Shown: positions 1-8,737 of the stretch, piece after piece
How positions within the stretch are numbered: the first letter of the stretch is position 1
Layout: each line of letters opens with the position of its first letter
Source of the DNA: Luteibacter aegosomatissinici
GTDB lineage: Bacteria > Pseudomonadota > Gammaproteobacteria > Xanthomonadales > Rhodanobacteraceae
Direction of reading: 5' to 3'
Assembly: GCF_023078495.1 (NCBI RefSeq)
Contig: NZ_CP095742.1
Span: forward strand, 2,542,001 to 2,606,000
Length of the DNA: 64,000 nucleotides
Program-made: the position numbers and the translations under genes
Notes under the pieces: model-generated
What the model was told of the DNA's origin: nothing
The model's input: the letters and a program-made list of their open reading frames with translations, nothing else
Database searches by the model: none

Positions 1-18
1 CGGTGACTGCCCAAAATC

Positions 19-90
19 TGTAGGAGCGCGCTTGCGCGCCATCCGCCGGCAGGCGGCCAGCCCGCCATCGCGTGCAAGCGCGCTCCTACA
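19..90. repeat. REP pair (inverted)
   Basis: Two copies of the REP unit TGTAGGAGCGCGCTTGCGCG lie in opposite orientation (19-41 and about 67-90), separated by a short spacer, so the transcript could form a long hairpin. The same unit recurs at eight other intergenic places in the window. No RAYT transposase is present here to explain its spread. Confidence 0.85.
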
Positions 91-127
91 GATGCATGGT
101 GAACCCATCGGCGGTAGGCTCCGGCCC

Positions 128-1054
128 ATGCACGGTATCCACACCATCGACACCGGCTTCGGCCGCCCCGCGTTCGACGCCGCCTACCTGGTGGTGGAAC
201 ACGGGCGCGGCGCCATCATCGATAGCGGAACAACGCACTCCGTGCCGCGCTTCCTGGATGCGATCCAGGCGGCCGACCTGAAGCCTGCGGATATCGATTG
301 GGTAATCCTCACCCACGTCCACCTGGACCACGCCGGCGGCGCTGGCGAGTTGATGCGACATCTGCCGAACGCCATGCTCGCAGTACACCCGCGCGGTGCG
401 CGGCACATGATCGATCCTTCCGTACTGATCGCCGGCGCAGCGGGCGTCTACGGTGAAGAGGCTGTGCGTCGCGACTACGGCACCATCGTGCCGGTACCCG
501 GGGATCGCGTCATCGAGGCCACCGACGGCTTCGTCGTCGACCTGGCAGGCCGCGCCCTGCTCTGCCTGGATACGCCGGGCCATGCGAAACACCACATCGC
601 GATCCATGACGATCGTGCCAGCGCCTTCTTCACCGGCGATATCTTCGGGTTGTCCTACCGCGAGTTCGATACGGCGAACGGGCCATTCATCATCCCCACC
701 ACCTCCCCGGTGCAGTTCGACCCGGACGAAGCCCATGCCTCGATTGAGCGCCTGATGCGCTACGAGCCCCAGGCGATGTACCTCACCCATTACGACCGGG
801 TGGAGGACGTCAAACGCCTGGCGCGCGACCTGCACGAGCAAATCGATGCCATGGTGGCCATCGCGAAGCGGCATGCGGCCGATCCGGACCGCGAGGCACG
901 CATCGCCACCGAGTTCGCCGACCTGTACGTGGGCCGGGCGAAAAAGCACGGCGTGGACATGAGCCCCGACGACATCACCAGGCTGCTCAAGATCGACATC
1001 AAACTCAATGCACAGGGCATGATCGTGTGGCTCGATCGCATCGCGAAACGGTAG
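128..1054 (+). CDS. MBL-fold metallo-hydrolase
   Basis: A 308-residue metallo-beta-lactamase-fold hydrolase. The metal-binding HxHxDH signature is at residues 63-68 (THVHLDHAGG); H152 and D171 are the likely third His and bridging Asp, and a further His lies in YLTHYD near the C-terminus, giving a complete dinuclear site. The family includes glyoxalase II-like and lactonase-like enzymes and the substrate cannot be read from sequence. An in-frame ATG at 92 is possible, but it sits directly against the upstream REP pair, so 128 is preferred. The TAG stop at 1052-1054 is the TAG of the next REP element. No signal peptide is seen, so it is probably cytoplasmic. Confidence 0.85.
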   Translation: MHGIHTIDTGFGRPAFDAAYLVVEHGRGAIIDSGTTHSVPRFLDAIQAADLKPADIDWVILTHVHLDHAGGAGELMRHLPNAMLAVHPRGARHMIDPSVLIAGAAGVYGEEAVRRDYGTIVPVPGDRVIEATDGFVVDLAGRALLCLDTPGHAKHHIAIHDDRASAFFTGDIFGLSYREFDTANGPFIIPTTSPVQFDPDEAHASIERLMRYEPQAMYLTHYDRVEDVKRLARDLHEQIDAMVAIAKRHAADPDREARIATEFADLYVGRAKKHGVDMSPDDITRLLKIDIKLNAQGMIVWLDRIAKR

Positions 1055-1112
1055 GAGCGCGCTTGTGCGCGATGGGCGCTCGCGGAAACCGGGATCGCGC
1101 GCAAGCGCGCCC
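1051..1112. repeat. REP pair (inverted)
   Basis: The left unit (from 1051) and a right unit in inverse orientation (about 1093-1112) flank a 20-nt spacer. The stop codon of the MBL-fold gene lies inside the left unit. The element sits between two convergent genes and could act as a bidirectional terminator or mRNA 3' end protector; that role is inferred. Confidence 0.8.
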
Positions 1113-1126
1113 CGACGATGGCTTGG

Positions 1127-2401
1127 CTAACCTTCCAGACGCGACTTGAACCAGTCGGCCAGCTCCATCTTCCAGTACGTTCCCTGCGCCGCCAGGTAAC
1201 CGAAGGGCCGGTGCACCGGCTCCAGGCCGAACGCCGCATACGCCGGTACGGATTTCTCGCCCGAAGCGATGGCATCGGCCAGCGTCTCGCCGGCCGCGCA
1301 GGTGGGTGCCAGGCCATGGCCACCGAACGCCTGTGCATACCAGAGGCCATTACCGTGCGTTCCGACTTGCGGCATCTCATGCCGGGCGTAGCTCATGAGG
1401 CCCGACCACGCGTGCTCCACCTTCACGCCTTTCAATGAAGGGAACACCTTCGCCAGGTCGCGGGTAAGCAGCTTCTGCACGGCGCGCGGGCTGCGGTCAC
1501 GTACCGAAATGCGCCCACCCCAGAGCAGCCGCGTGTCCGGCAGGGGCCGGTAATAGTCGAACGCAAAGCGCGTGTCATAAATGGCTGCTTGCGTCCGCAG
1601 GCACTCGGCGAGCCGAGGACCGAGCGGCTCCGTGACCATGACGTAGGTGGCGATCGGCAATACCGCACGATCGATCTCCCGATCGAGGCCCGCCAGGTAA
1701 CCGCCGCACGCCAGCACGACGTTCGGGGTTTCGATCTCCGCATCGCCGATCCGCAGCAGCCAGCGTGGACCGCGGCGCTCCAGCATACGCACGCGCGAGC
1801 CCTCATGGATGGATACGCCGGCGGCCTCCGCCGCCTGGGCCAGGCCACGTGCGTACGCCAGCGGATCGATGTGGAACGCGTTTCGCTCGTACAGGCCATC
1901 GTGGTACCGCGGGCTGTGCACGAACGCATGCATGGCATCGGCAGGAATCCACTGCCACTCCGAGCCATAGCACTCGGCAAGGAGTTCCTGCCGCGCGCGG
2001 AGCAGGTTTGCATCGCGGAACCAGTTGGCCCACACGACTCCGGCATCCACCATGTCGCATTCAATGCCCAGCGTGGCGATGCGCTGGCGGATCAGGTTCA
2101 CCGCGGATACGGTCCGGCCGTACAGATCCCGGGCGTGCGGCTCGCCCAGGGTGTTCAGCAGGGCGCGTTCGCCCAACGAATACCCCGCAAAGACGAATCC
2201 CCCGTTACGGCCTGATGCCCCAAAGCCGATCGTCTGCGCCTCAAGCAAGACCACATCGCGGACGCCACGGGCCACCAGGCCCAGCGCGGTGTTCAGGCCG
2301 GCAAAGCCCCCACCCACGACGACGACCGCCGCTTCCCGCTTGCCTTGCGGCGCAGGACGGGGCGTGGGAGCGGCTTGGCGGGCGTGGTACCACGACGCCA
2401 T
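1127..2401 (-). CDS. FAD-dependent amine/amino-acid oxidase (DAO family)
   Basis: A 424-residue flavoprotein of the DAO/OrdL-PuuB group, which oxidises amines or amino acids such as gamma-glutamylputrescine or glycine derivatives. The dinucleotide-binding motif VVGGGFAGL is at about residues 28-36, followed by the FAD-contacting SGRNGGF, and [14 protein letters not shown] near the C-terminus matches the family's second FAD loop. No membrane anchor is seen. It is divergent from the HAAO gene, with 107 bases between starts. The exact substrate is unknown; DadA-like or PuuB-like activity is the best guess by family. Confidence 0.8.
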   Translation of the reverse strand: MASWYHARQAAPTPRPAPQGKREAAVVVVGGGFAGLNTALGLVARGVRDVVLLEAQTIGFGASGRNGGFVFAGYSLGERALLNTLGEPHARDLYGRTVSAVNLIRQRIATLGIECDMVDAGVVWANWFRDANLLRARQELLAECYGSEWQWIPADAMHAFVHSPRYHDGLYERNAFHIDPLAYARGLAQAAEAAGVSIHEGSRVRMLERRGPRWLLRIGDAEIETPNVVLACGGYLAGLDREIDRAVLPIATYVMVTEPLGPRLAECLRTQAAIYDTRFAFDYYRPLPDTRLLWGGRISVRDRSPRAVQKLLTRDLAKVFPSLKGVKVEHAWSGLMSYARHEMPQVGTHGNGLWYAQAFGGHGLAPTCAAGETLADAIASGEKSVPAYAAFGLEPVHRPFGYLAAQGTYWKMELADWFKSRLEG

Positions 2402-2508
2402 GTAAGGGAATCCTGACGAAACGGAGGGTCGTTGTACGACACGGCGCGGCCGCCGGGAAGACCCTGTGCGGGAGTATCATCCCTCGACACCTCCACGAAG
2501 CCTTCCGC

Positions 2509-3036
2509 ATGAGCCTCACGCCTCCCATCGATTTGCAGCGCTGGATCGACGAGCACCGCGCCCTGCTCAAGCCCCCCGTCGGCAACAAGTGCATCGTGGA
2601 TGGCGATTTCATCATCATGATCGTCGGCGGCCCGAACGCGCGCACCGATTACCACTACGATGAAGGGCCCGAGTTCTTCTACCAGCTCGAAGGCGAGATG
2701 GTGCTCAAGGTGCAGGACGATGGGGTGGCGAAAGATATCCCGATTCGGGCCGGCCAGGTGTTTTATCTACCGGCGCGCGTACCACACTCCCCCCAGCGCA
2801 TGCCCAACTCGGTGGGCCTCGTGATCGAACGGCGCCGGGTCAACGGCGAGCGTGACGGGCTCATGTGGTTCTGCGAGAAGTGCAATACGAAGCTTTTCGA
2901 TCGCTACTTCGAACTGAAGAGCATCGAATCGGACTTCCCGCCGGTATTCGATACCTTCTACCGCGACGAACAAGCCCGCACCTGCCCCAACTGCGGCACC
3001 GTACACCCGGCACCCGCCCGCTACGCCGAGGCGTAA
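2509..3036 (+). CDS. nbaC: 3-hydroxyanthranilate 3,4-dioxygenase
   Basis: A 175-residue cupin enzyme that opens the 3-hydroxyanthranilate ring in the kynurenine pathway, towards quinolinate (NAD synthesis) or degradation. The iron ligands of the family are visible as H49, E55 and H93. The C-terminal CxxC pairs C122/C125 and C159/C162 form the rubredoxin-like second iron site of bacterial HAAO. The length matches the family. The ATG at 2509 begins just before the cupin core, whereas the longer open frame upstream is low-complexity and antisense to the oxidase. No other kynurenine gene is in the window. The upstream FAD oxidase is a divergent neighbour. Confidence 0.93.
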   Translation: MSLTPPIDLQRWIDEHRALLKPPVGNKCIVDGDFIIMIVGGPNARTDYHYDEGPEFFYQLEGEMVLKVQDDGVAKDIPIRAGQVFYLPARVPHSPQRMPNSVGLVIERRRVNGERDGLMWFCEKCNTKLFDRYFELKSIESDFPPVFDTFYRDEQARTCPNCGTVHPAPARYAEA

Positions 3037-3054
3037 GGCCCGCCTACCACCGCA

Positions 3055-3597
3055 CTAGCGGGCCAGCCACTTGCGGGCCATGCGTCGCAGCGACTCGTCG
3101 CTCGCCTCATCCGTGGCTATGTCGGCGACCTGGCGCCAGGCCAGGCCCAGCGATTCCTCGTTCGCTGCGAAATCCTCCGAACCACGTGCCACCACCACGT
3201 AGCGCGCGTCGAAATGCCAGTGCGCCGGCTCAGCCCCGCGAGCGGGGATGACGTGCCGGTCGATATCGAACAGATGCGGCAGCACTTCCAGGTCGGTCAG
3301 CCCTGTTTCTTCCTCCGCCTCCCGTAGCGCGACACCTGCGAGATTCGCCTCGCCATCGGCGTGGCCGCCCGGCTGCAACCAGCGTTGCAGTTTGCGGTGG
3401 TGCATCAGCAGCACGCGCTGCCCATCCGCACTCACCAGCCATGCCGAGCCCGTGAAATGCCCTGCGAGCGTTTCGCGGTGGAACGGTTGCGCCTGGGTGG
3501 CGAGCCATTGGCTGAAATGCGCGACGTCAGCCTCGTCTGGATGGTGGTGTGCGTAAGCCGCCAGGGCGGAGGCAAGGGGAGCGAACGAAGGATCCAT
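3055..3597 (-). CDS. Nudix hydrolase
   Basis: A 180-residue cytoplasmic Nudix pyrophosphohydrolase. The Nudix box GX5EX7REUXEEXGU is complete at about residues 78-100, with REAEEETGL carrying the metal-binding glutamates. Nudix enzymes hydrolyse nucleoside diphosphates linked to another group; the substrate is not deducible. It is convergent with the HAAO gene, with 18 bases between stops. The N-terminal 45 residues precede the fold and may be a small accessory helix. Confidence 0.88.
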   Translation of the reverse strand: MDPSFAPLASALAAYAHHHPDEADVAHFSQWLATQAQPFHRETLAGHFTGSAWLVSADGQRVLLMHHRKLQRWLQPGGHADGEANLAGVALREAEEETGLTDLEVLPHLFDIDRHVIPARGAEPAHWHFDARYVVVARGSEDFAANEESLGLAWRQVADIATDEASDESLRRMARKWLAR

Positions 3598-3753
3598 CAG
3601 GGAATTCCGATTGAACGTGAGCGTATTTTCGCACGCAATTTTCAGACAAATCCGATGTCGCCGGCTATCCGGCCCTCCCTAGCATGGCTGGGTGCGCAAG
3701 GAGCGCACCGACCTTCCCGCAGCCATACGGCTGCCCCATGCATGGAGCCGCGC

Positions 3754-4725
3754 ATGTCACCGCGTTCACCTCGCCACACCGCCCGCCTTTTCGGCCTGTT
3801 GGCCCTTGTCCCAGCCACCACCTTCGCCAGCACCGATCAACCGGCCCTGAATTTCACCGGGCCCCTCGCCACGCCGGCGGTCAACACGCTCCCCGCCGGG
3901 ATGCTCAACATCGAGCCATACCTCATCTATACCAATGCACGCGCCGCTTACGGCAATGCGGGCACGCGCCACACGCTGCCCGAGCATGCCCGCCAGTGGC
4001 ACGTGGCGCTGCCCATGATTTACGGCCTGGGCGATTCGACCGCCGTGCAACTCACGCTCAGCGCAGCCCGCACCTCCACGCACAGCGGCCACACCGATGG
4101 TTTGCGCATGGGCGATACGGCCGTGAGGGTCCAGCAGCGCCTGACGGGGCCCGGCGCGGACGGCACGGGCTGGGTCTCTGCCGTTTCGATCGCGCAGCGT
4201 TTGCCTACGGGGCAGTACCACCACCTCAATACCAATCCGATGAACGGACTCGGCAGTGGCGTGGCCCGTACCACGCTGGCCTACGGCGTGCAGAAGCTGC
4301 AGCCGCTTGGTCATGGCCAGGCCCTGCGCTGGCGCGGCCAGGTCGCGTGGAGCCCATCGCCCGGCCGCATCCATGTGCACGGCCCCAGCGTCTACGGCAC
4401 CAGCCGAGGCTTCCATGGAACGGTCCGCCAGGGGCAGGCATGGAACGCATCCGTGGCCGCCGAATACGCGCTCAACGGCCAGTGGGTACTGGTGGGCGAA
4501 GCGATCTTCAACCGCACCGGCACCGTGCATGTGGCCGGCCGCGACGGCAATCAGCACTACGGGCACCGCGACCACAAACCCAGCGAGGACCTGAGTCTCG
4601 CGCCGGCGGTGGAATACCACGTCAGCCCCACCCTCGGCCTCATCGCCGGCGTGCAGTTCACGGTCGCAGGCCGCAATGCGCCCGCGTACGTCGCACCGCA
4701 GGCTGCACTCAATATGGTGTTCTGA
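3754..4725 (+). CDS. exported outer-membrane protein (MetA-pathway/transporter-like)
   Basis: A 323-residue protein with a signal peptide (residues 1-25, cut after TTFA) and then alternating beta-strand-like sequence ending in NMVF, whose terminal Phe is typical of outer-membrane barrels. It resembles the family annotated as putative MetA-pathway of phenol degradation, a group of uncharacterised barrels that does not imply phenol metabolism. ATG 3754 has GGAG six bases upstream; ATG 3742 is the alternative. The leader contains a small hairpin, GGTGCGC paired with GCGCACC at 3691-3709. Another exported protein of similar layout is at 52196-52870. Function unknown. Confidence 0.7.
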   Translation: MSPRSPRHTARLFGLLALVPATTFASTDQPALNFTGPLATPAVNTLPAGMLNIEPYLIYTNARAAYGNAGTRHTLPEHARQWHVALPMIYGLGDSTAVQLTLSAARTSTHSGHTDGLRMGDTAVRVQQRLTGPGADGTGWVSAVSIAQRLPTGQYHHLNTNPMNGLGSGVARTTLAYGVQKLQPLGHGQALRWRGQVAWSPSPGRIHVHGPSVYGTSRGFHGTVRQGQAWNASVAAEYALNGQWVLVGEAIFNRTGTVHVAGRDGNQHYGHRDHKPSEDLSLAPAVEYHVSPTLGLIAGVQFTVAGRNAPAYVAPQAALNMVF

Positions 4726-4931
4726 CACACCGCACCCGTTCCATCACAACCGCCGTAAGTCATGGTGACTTCCGCCGCCCTCCGTGCAAGGCCTTGGAAG
4801 GCCTCGCAATGCAGCTTGTACGGCCGTGCCCCGCTGGGCTATGGTGCCGTGCCGACTCACCGGGGGCGGCGTTCCATGGCTGCCACGGCGGTCCCAATAA
4901 TAAAGAGCACTTCCGGCAGTAGGGGAGACAC

Positions 4932-6422
4932 ATGTTGAAACACCTTTTCGCGACGCATCCCATCGAGGCCGCGCCGCACGTCGATGCAGGCGAGCATATT
5001 GAAACCGGCGCCCATGGCGATGCGGGCCTCAAGCGCGTCCTCACCGCAAAGCACCTGATCCTGCTGGGCATCGGCGCCGTGATCGGTGCGGGTATTTTCG
5101 TCATCACCGGCCAGGCGGCCGCGATGCACGCCGGCCCCGCCCTCGTCATCAGCTTCATCATCGCCGGCTTCGCCTGTGCACTGGCCGGCCTTTGCTACGC
5201 CGAGTTCGCAGCCATGCTGCCGGTCTCGGGCAGCGCCTACTCCTATTCTTATGCCACCCTCGGCGAATACGTCGCCTGGTTCGTCGGCTGGAACCTCGTC
5301 CTGGAATACCTGTTCGCGGCCGCCACGGTGGCGGCGGGCTGGTCCGGCTACTTCAACGAACTGCTCGGGCTGATCGGCGGCCTGATCGGTAGCGACATCA
5401 CGCTGCCCAGCACGTTGTCCTCGGCGCCGTTCCAGTTCGTCGAAGGCCACATCCAGGCAACCGGCGCGCTCATCAACCTGCCGGCGGTCATCATCATCGC
5501 CGCGCTGTCGGGCCTGTGCTACGTGGGCATCACGCAGTCCGCGTTCGTGAACTCGATCATCGTCACCATCAAGGTCACGGTCATCCTGCTGTTCCTCGCG
5601 TTCGCCATCAAGGTCGTGAACCCGGCGAACTGGCACCCGTTCATTCCGCCGAACGAAGGCGAAGGCGTGTTCGGCTGGAGCGGTATCTTCCGTGCCGCCA
5701 CCATCGTGTTCTTCTCCTACGTGGGCTTCGATGCGGTCTCCACCGCCGCCGGTGAAGCCAAGAACCCGCAGCGCGACATGCCGATCGGCATCCTCGGCTC
5801 GCTCGCCATCTGCACCGTGCTGTACATCGCCGTGGCCCTGGTGCTTACCGGCATCGCGCCGTTCCGCATCCTGAACACGCCGGAGCCGGTCGCTACCGCC
5901 CTGGGCCTGTACCCGCACCTGTCCTGGCTGAAGTTCATCGTGGTGGTGGGCGCCATCACGGGCCTCTCGTCGGTGATCCTGGTGATGCTGATGGGCCTGC
6001 CGCGCATCTTCTTCTCGATGGCGCGCGATGGCCTGCTGCCGCAGGGCATGGCCAAGGTGCACCCGAAGTTCCGTACGCCGTATCTCGGCACCATCATCGT
6101 CGGCGTTGCCGCGGCCGCCATGGCCGGCCTGTTCCCGGTCAGCGTGCTTGGCGAACTGGTATCGATGGGCACCCTGCTCGCGTTTGCCACCGTGTGCATC
6201 GGCATCCTGATCCTGCGTTACACCCGCCCGGACCTGAAGCGCAGCTTCCGCGTGCCGATGGTATGGCCGATCTCGATCCTGGGCGCGCTCGCCTGCATCT
6301 ACCTATTCTGGCAGGCGTTTGAAGAGCATTGGCGCCTGATGGTGGGCTGGATCATCATCGGTCAGCTCATCTACTTCGGCTACGGCTACGCGCACAGCAA
6401 GTTGCGCAAGTCGCTCGGCTGA
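4932..6422 (+). CDS. APC-family amino acid permease (CAT/YfnA type)
   Basis: A 496-residue inner-membrane permease with about 12 transmembrane helices starting near residue 35. The sequence GIGAVIGAGIFVITG in the first helix is the substrate-binding unwound segment of APC transporters, and GFDAVSTAAGEAKNP is the family's helix 6 region. CAT/YfnA proteins import cationic or neutral amino acids. GGGGAG sits just upstream of ATG 4932. The leader at 4809-4922 contains a possible 37-codon reading frame that ends within this ribosome-binding site. The next gene is a clear paralogue, but a terminator separates them, so they are likely independently expressed. Confidence 0.9.
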   Translation: MLKHLFATHPIEAAPHVDAGEHIETGAHGDAGLKRVLTAKHLILLGIGAVIGAGIFVITGQAAAMHAGPALVISFIIAGFACALAGLCYAEFAAMLPVSGSAYSYSYATLGEYVAWFVGWNLVLEYLFAAATVAAGWSGYFNELLGLIGGLIGSDITLPSTLSSAPFQFVEGHIQATGALINLPAVIIIAALSGLCYVGITQSAFVNSIIVTIKVTVILLFLAFAIKVVNPANWHPFIPPNEGEGVFGWSGIFRAATIVFFSYVGFDAVSTAAGEAKNPQRDMPIGILGSLAICTVLYIAVALVLTGIAPFRILNTPEPVATALGLYPHLSWLKFIVVVGAITGLSSVILVMLMGLPRIFFSMARDGLLPQGMAKVHPKFRTPYLGTIIVGVAAAAMAGLFPVSVLGELVSMGTLLAFATVCIGILILRYTRPDLKRSFRVPMVWPISILGALACIYLFWQAFEEHWRLMVGWIIIGQLIYFGYGYAHSKLRKSLG

Positions 6423-6438
6423 TCCAGCGCAACGACCC

Positions 6439-6476
6439 GGGAAGGCCGGCGATCACTCGCCGGCCTTCCCTGTTTT
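6439..6476 (+). terminator. rho-independent terminator
   Basis: A 14-bp stem, GGGAAGGCCGGCGA paired with TCGCCGGCCTTCCC, with a four-base loop and followed by TGTTTT. It lies directly between the two tandem permease genes. Confidence 0.85.
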
Positions 6477-6516
6477 GCAGCTATCCTCCCATTCGTCACT
6501 TCGATCCGAGCCCTCC

Positions 6517-7956
6517 ATGCTCAAACAGCTACTCGCCAAGAAAAGCCCGCAAGCCGAACCCGATGATGCCCATGGCCCTGCCCTGCGCCGGACACTGGGG
6601 CCCTGGGGGCTGACGGCGCTCGGCATTGGCGCGGTGATCGGCGGTGGCATCTTCGTGATCACGGGTGTAGCCGCGGCGGAACACGCCGGCCCGGCCATCA
6701 TCCTGTCGTTCATCCTTGCGGCGATCTGCAGTGTGTTCACCGCACTGTGCTACGCCGAGTTCGCTTCGCTGATCCCGGTCTCGGGCAGCGCCTATTCGTA
6801 CGCTTACGCCACGCTGGGCGAAGGTGCCGCCTGGTTCATCGGCTGGAACCTCATTCTCGAATACGGCGTTTCCGCCTCCGCCGTGGCGGTGAGCTGGACA
6901 GGCTATTTCGTCAGCCTGCTCGACCATATCGGCATCCACATCCCGCCCGCGCTCACCAATGCGCCGCTGGATTTCGTCGATGGGCACCTGGTGACCACCG
7001 GCGCGCTGTTCAACCTGCCTGCGGTCGGCATCACCCTTGCGCTGACCTGGCTCTGCTACGTCGGCATCAAGGAATCCACCGGCCTGAACATGGCCATGGT
7101 GCTGCTCAAGGTCGCGCTGATCATCGTGGTGATCATCGTGGGCGCAAGCCACATCGATACCAGCAACTGGCACCCGTTCATTCCCGAAAACCAGGGCGGC
7201 GACAAGTACGGCTGGCCGGGCATCCTGCGTGGCGCGTCCATGGTGTTCTTCGCCTATATCGGCTTCGAAGCCACATCCACCGCGGCCCAGGAATCGAAAA
7301 ACCCGCAGCGCGACATGCCGATCGGAACGCTCGCTTCGCTGGGCATCTGCACCGTGCTGTATATCGCCATGGCTGCCGTGCTGACGGGCCTCGTGCCGTT
7401 CTCGCAGCTGGATACGGCAGAGCCGGTCGTCACCGCCATCCGCAACCATCCCGAACTCAGCTGGCTGCGCGGCATCGTGGAAGTTGGCGCACTGATCGGC
7501 CTCTCGTCGGTGGTGTTGGTGATGATCATCGCGCAGCCGCGCATCTTCATGATCATGGGACGCGACGGCCTGCTGCCGAAAGTGTTCACCACCATCCACC
7601 CGAAGTACCGCACGCCGCACCTCAACACCGTGATCACGGGCGTGGGCATCGCTGCGCTCGCTGCGGTGTTCCCGCTCAACCTGCTCGGCGATCTCACCTC
7701 GATGGGCACGCTCGTCGCCTTCAGCGCGGTGTGCATCGGTGTGCTGATTCTGCGCCGCACCGCGCCGGATATTCCGCGCTCGTTCCGTGTTCCGTTCGCG
7801 CCACTAACGTGCGCACTCGGCGTGCTCAGCTGCATCTTCCTGCTGTGGTCGATGGGTATTCGCAACTGGGTGTTGATGGGTGTGTGGACGGTGCTCGGCG
7901 TGATCGTGTATTTCGCCTACAGCTTCCGTCACAGCCGGCTTCGACGGTCTTCCTGA
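6517..7956 (+). CDS. APC-family amino acid permease (CAT/YfnA type), paralogue
   Basis: A 479-residue inner-membrane permease closely related to the preceding gene: GIGAVIGGGIFVITG in helix 1, the shared SGSAYSY and YATLGE segments, and GFEATSTAAQESKNP in helix 6. The two arose by tandem duplication and probably differ in substrate; the pocket-proximal helices (EYGVSASAVA here, EYLFAAATVA in the first copy) are where they diverge. ATG 6517 is chosen because the frame upstream overlaps the terminator. The start context is poor in Shine-Dalgarno bases. Confidence 0.9.
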   Translation: MLKQLLAKKSPQAEPDDAHGPALRRTLGPWGLTALGIGAVIGGGIFVITGVAAAEHAGPAIILSFILAAICSVFTALCYAEFASLIPVSGSAYSYAYATLGEGAAWFIGWNLILEYGVSASAVAVSWTGYFVSLLDHIGIHIPPALTNAPLDFVDGHLVTTGALFNLPAVGITLALTWLCYVGIKESTGLNMAMVLLKVALIIVVIIVGASHIDTSNWHPFIPENQGGDKYGWPGILRGASMVFFAYIGFEATSTAAQESKNPQRDMPIGTLASLGICTVLYIAMAAVLTGLVPFSQLDTAEPVVTAIRNHPELSWLRGIVEVGALIGLSSVVLVMIIAQPRIFMIMGRDGLLPKVFTTIHPKYRTPHLNTVITGVGIAALAAVFPLNLLGDLTSMGTLVAFSAVCIGVLILRRTAPDIPRSFRVPFAPLTCALGVLSCIFLLWSMGIRNWVLMGVWTVLGVIVYFAYSFRHSRLRRSS

Positions 7957-7964
7957 CGCGGCCA

Positions 7965-7987
7965 GCGCGCGCAAGCGCGCTCCTACA
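7965..7987 (-). repeat. REP unit (single)
   Basis: A single REP unit in reverse orientation (GCAAGCGCGCTCCTACA), starting nine bases after the permease stop. It is the only unpaired copy clearly seen. Confidence 0.75.
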
Positions 7988-8065
7988 ACATCGGTTTAAC
8001 AATTTCACCCATGTTATTGTTTTTGCGACAGAAGGCGCAAAAACATCATCGTCATTTAACTGCCA

Positions 8066-8096
8066 TTGGCCGGTCGCGCCCCGAGGGGAGTATGAT
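8066..8096 (+). promoter_or_regulatory. putative sigma-70 promoter of sRNA candidate
   Basis: TATGAT at 8091-8096 is a strong -10 hexamer. TTGGCC at 8066-8071 is a weak -35, with a rather long 19-base spacer. Transcription would begin near 8103, matching the structured region that ends in a terminator. No protein-coding frame of quality follows it. Confidence 0.5.
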
Positions 8097-8102
8097 CCCG
8101 GT

Positions 8103-8240
8103 TCCGTGGGTAAATCACTTGGCAGTGGGCCCCGGATTGCCGCCCGGCGCGTCAGGCGGGTCAGCTCCTCAGCCTGACGCGCTTGGGCAGCATTTTGTTC
8201 CACCCAATGAAAAGGCCAGCCCCGGGGCTGGCCTTTCTGT
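8103..8240 (+). ncRNA. candidate small RNA
   Basis: A stretch of about 138 bases between a -10-like TATGAT and a strong terminator, in a gap of 305 bases without a convincing gene. Its centre folds into an 11-bp perfect stem (8147-8157 with 8172-8182) extended by an outer imperfect 8-bp stem (8138-8145 with 8185-8192). The 14-base apical loop contains CTCCTC, complementary to a Shine-Dalgarno sequence. C/U-rich exposed loops are typical of trans-acting sRNAs, so an mRNA-pairing role is inferred. It does not look like 6S RNA, tmRNA, RNase P or SRP RNA. The same terminator could instead serve HiPIP on the other strand, which weakens the case. Confidence 0.5.
8211..8240 (+). terminator. bidirectional rho-independent terminator
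   Basis: The stem AAAGGCCAGCC paired with GGCTGGCCTTT is followed on the plus strand by CTGTTTG and on the minus strand by a short T run. It can end the candidate sRNA on the plus strand and the HiPIP transcript on the minus strand. Confidence 0.8.
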
Positions 8241-8261
8241 TTGTGGAGCCGTGGGCCCGCG

Positions 8262-8597
8262 TCAGATCATGACAGCGTGAGACACGCACCAACCCTTCGC
8301 CGCAACCGCCTTGCCCGGGAACAGCTGGCACGGCCCCCAGGCCGCCCCGGCCTTGCCCTGGTAAAAGTTGCAATTGAAACAAGCATCGCCGGGCGCCTTC
8401 TTGCCCTGCGCCTTGCTGCCATCTTCAACGTACTTCAGCGCCGAGGCGGTGGGGTCCGAGGGGGAAAGGTGTGGCAGGTCCTGGGCCCCGGCCCGGCGAG
8501 GAAGCCCGCCGAGGACCGTGGCGGCGGCTACCGTGCCAGCGGCGGCCTTGAGGAAACGGCGGCGGCCCTCGATGTTGTCATGGTCGTTGTTCGACAT
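8262..8597 (-). CDS. high-potential iron-sulfur protein (HiPIP)
   Basis: A 111-residue periplasmic [4Fe-4S] electron carrier. The Tat signal carries RRRFLK at residues 12-17, so it is exported folded with its cluster. The four cluster cysteines are C73, C76, C90 and C104, the HiPIP spacing C-x2-C-x13-C-x13-C, with the aromatic residues expected around the cluster (FNCNFYQG). HiPIPs pass electrons between the bc1 complex and terminal oxidases or periplasmic enzymes. It is monocistronic and divergent from mtnB, and ends before a shared terminator. Confidence 0.92.
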   Translation of the reverse strand: MSNNDHDNIEGRRRFLKAAAGTVAAATVLGGLPRRAGAQDLPHLSPSDPTASALKYVEDGSKAQGKKAPGDACFNCNFYQGKAGAAWGPCQLFPGKAVAAKGWCVSHAVMI

Positions 8598-8719
8598 GGA
8601 TCAGCCTTCTGCGATGGATGCCTGCATCCTACGCAAATCGTAAAATCGGAATGGTTCGCATTTTCGCGAAATCGCGCGGCACCGGCGCTGAAATACCCCC
8701 ATGGTATAGTCGCCCCTTG

Positions 8720-8735
8720 ATTTAGACGTCCAAAC
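8720..8735. promoter_or_regulatory. candidate methionine-salvage operator
   Basis: The near-palindrome ATTTAGACGTCCAAAC ends two bases before the mtnB start and lies just downstream of a -10-like TATAGT (8705-8710). It matches 13 of 16 positions of the palindrome upstream of mtnE at 13761-13776. Its core resembles the MetJ met-box AGACGTCT, although MetJ is not expected in Xanthomonadales. The binding protein is not identified. Confidence 0.5.
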
Positions 8736-8737
8736 CC

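Noticed and set aside
8103-8240. The sRNA candidate as 6S RNA.
   Set aside because: There is no long end-to-end stem with a central bubble and no neighbouring zapA or fau gene.
8011-8280. Open frame of 89 codons on the plus strand.
   Set aside because: It runs through the hairpin and terminator, is Pro/Gly-rich and has no ribosome-binding site; an RNA explains the region better.
8660-8737. SAM or methionine riboswitch before mtnB.
   Set aside because: The leader after the -10 is only about 20 bases, too short for any known SAM riboswitch.
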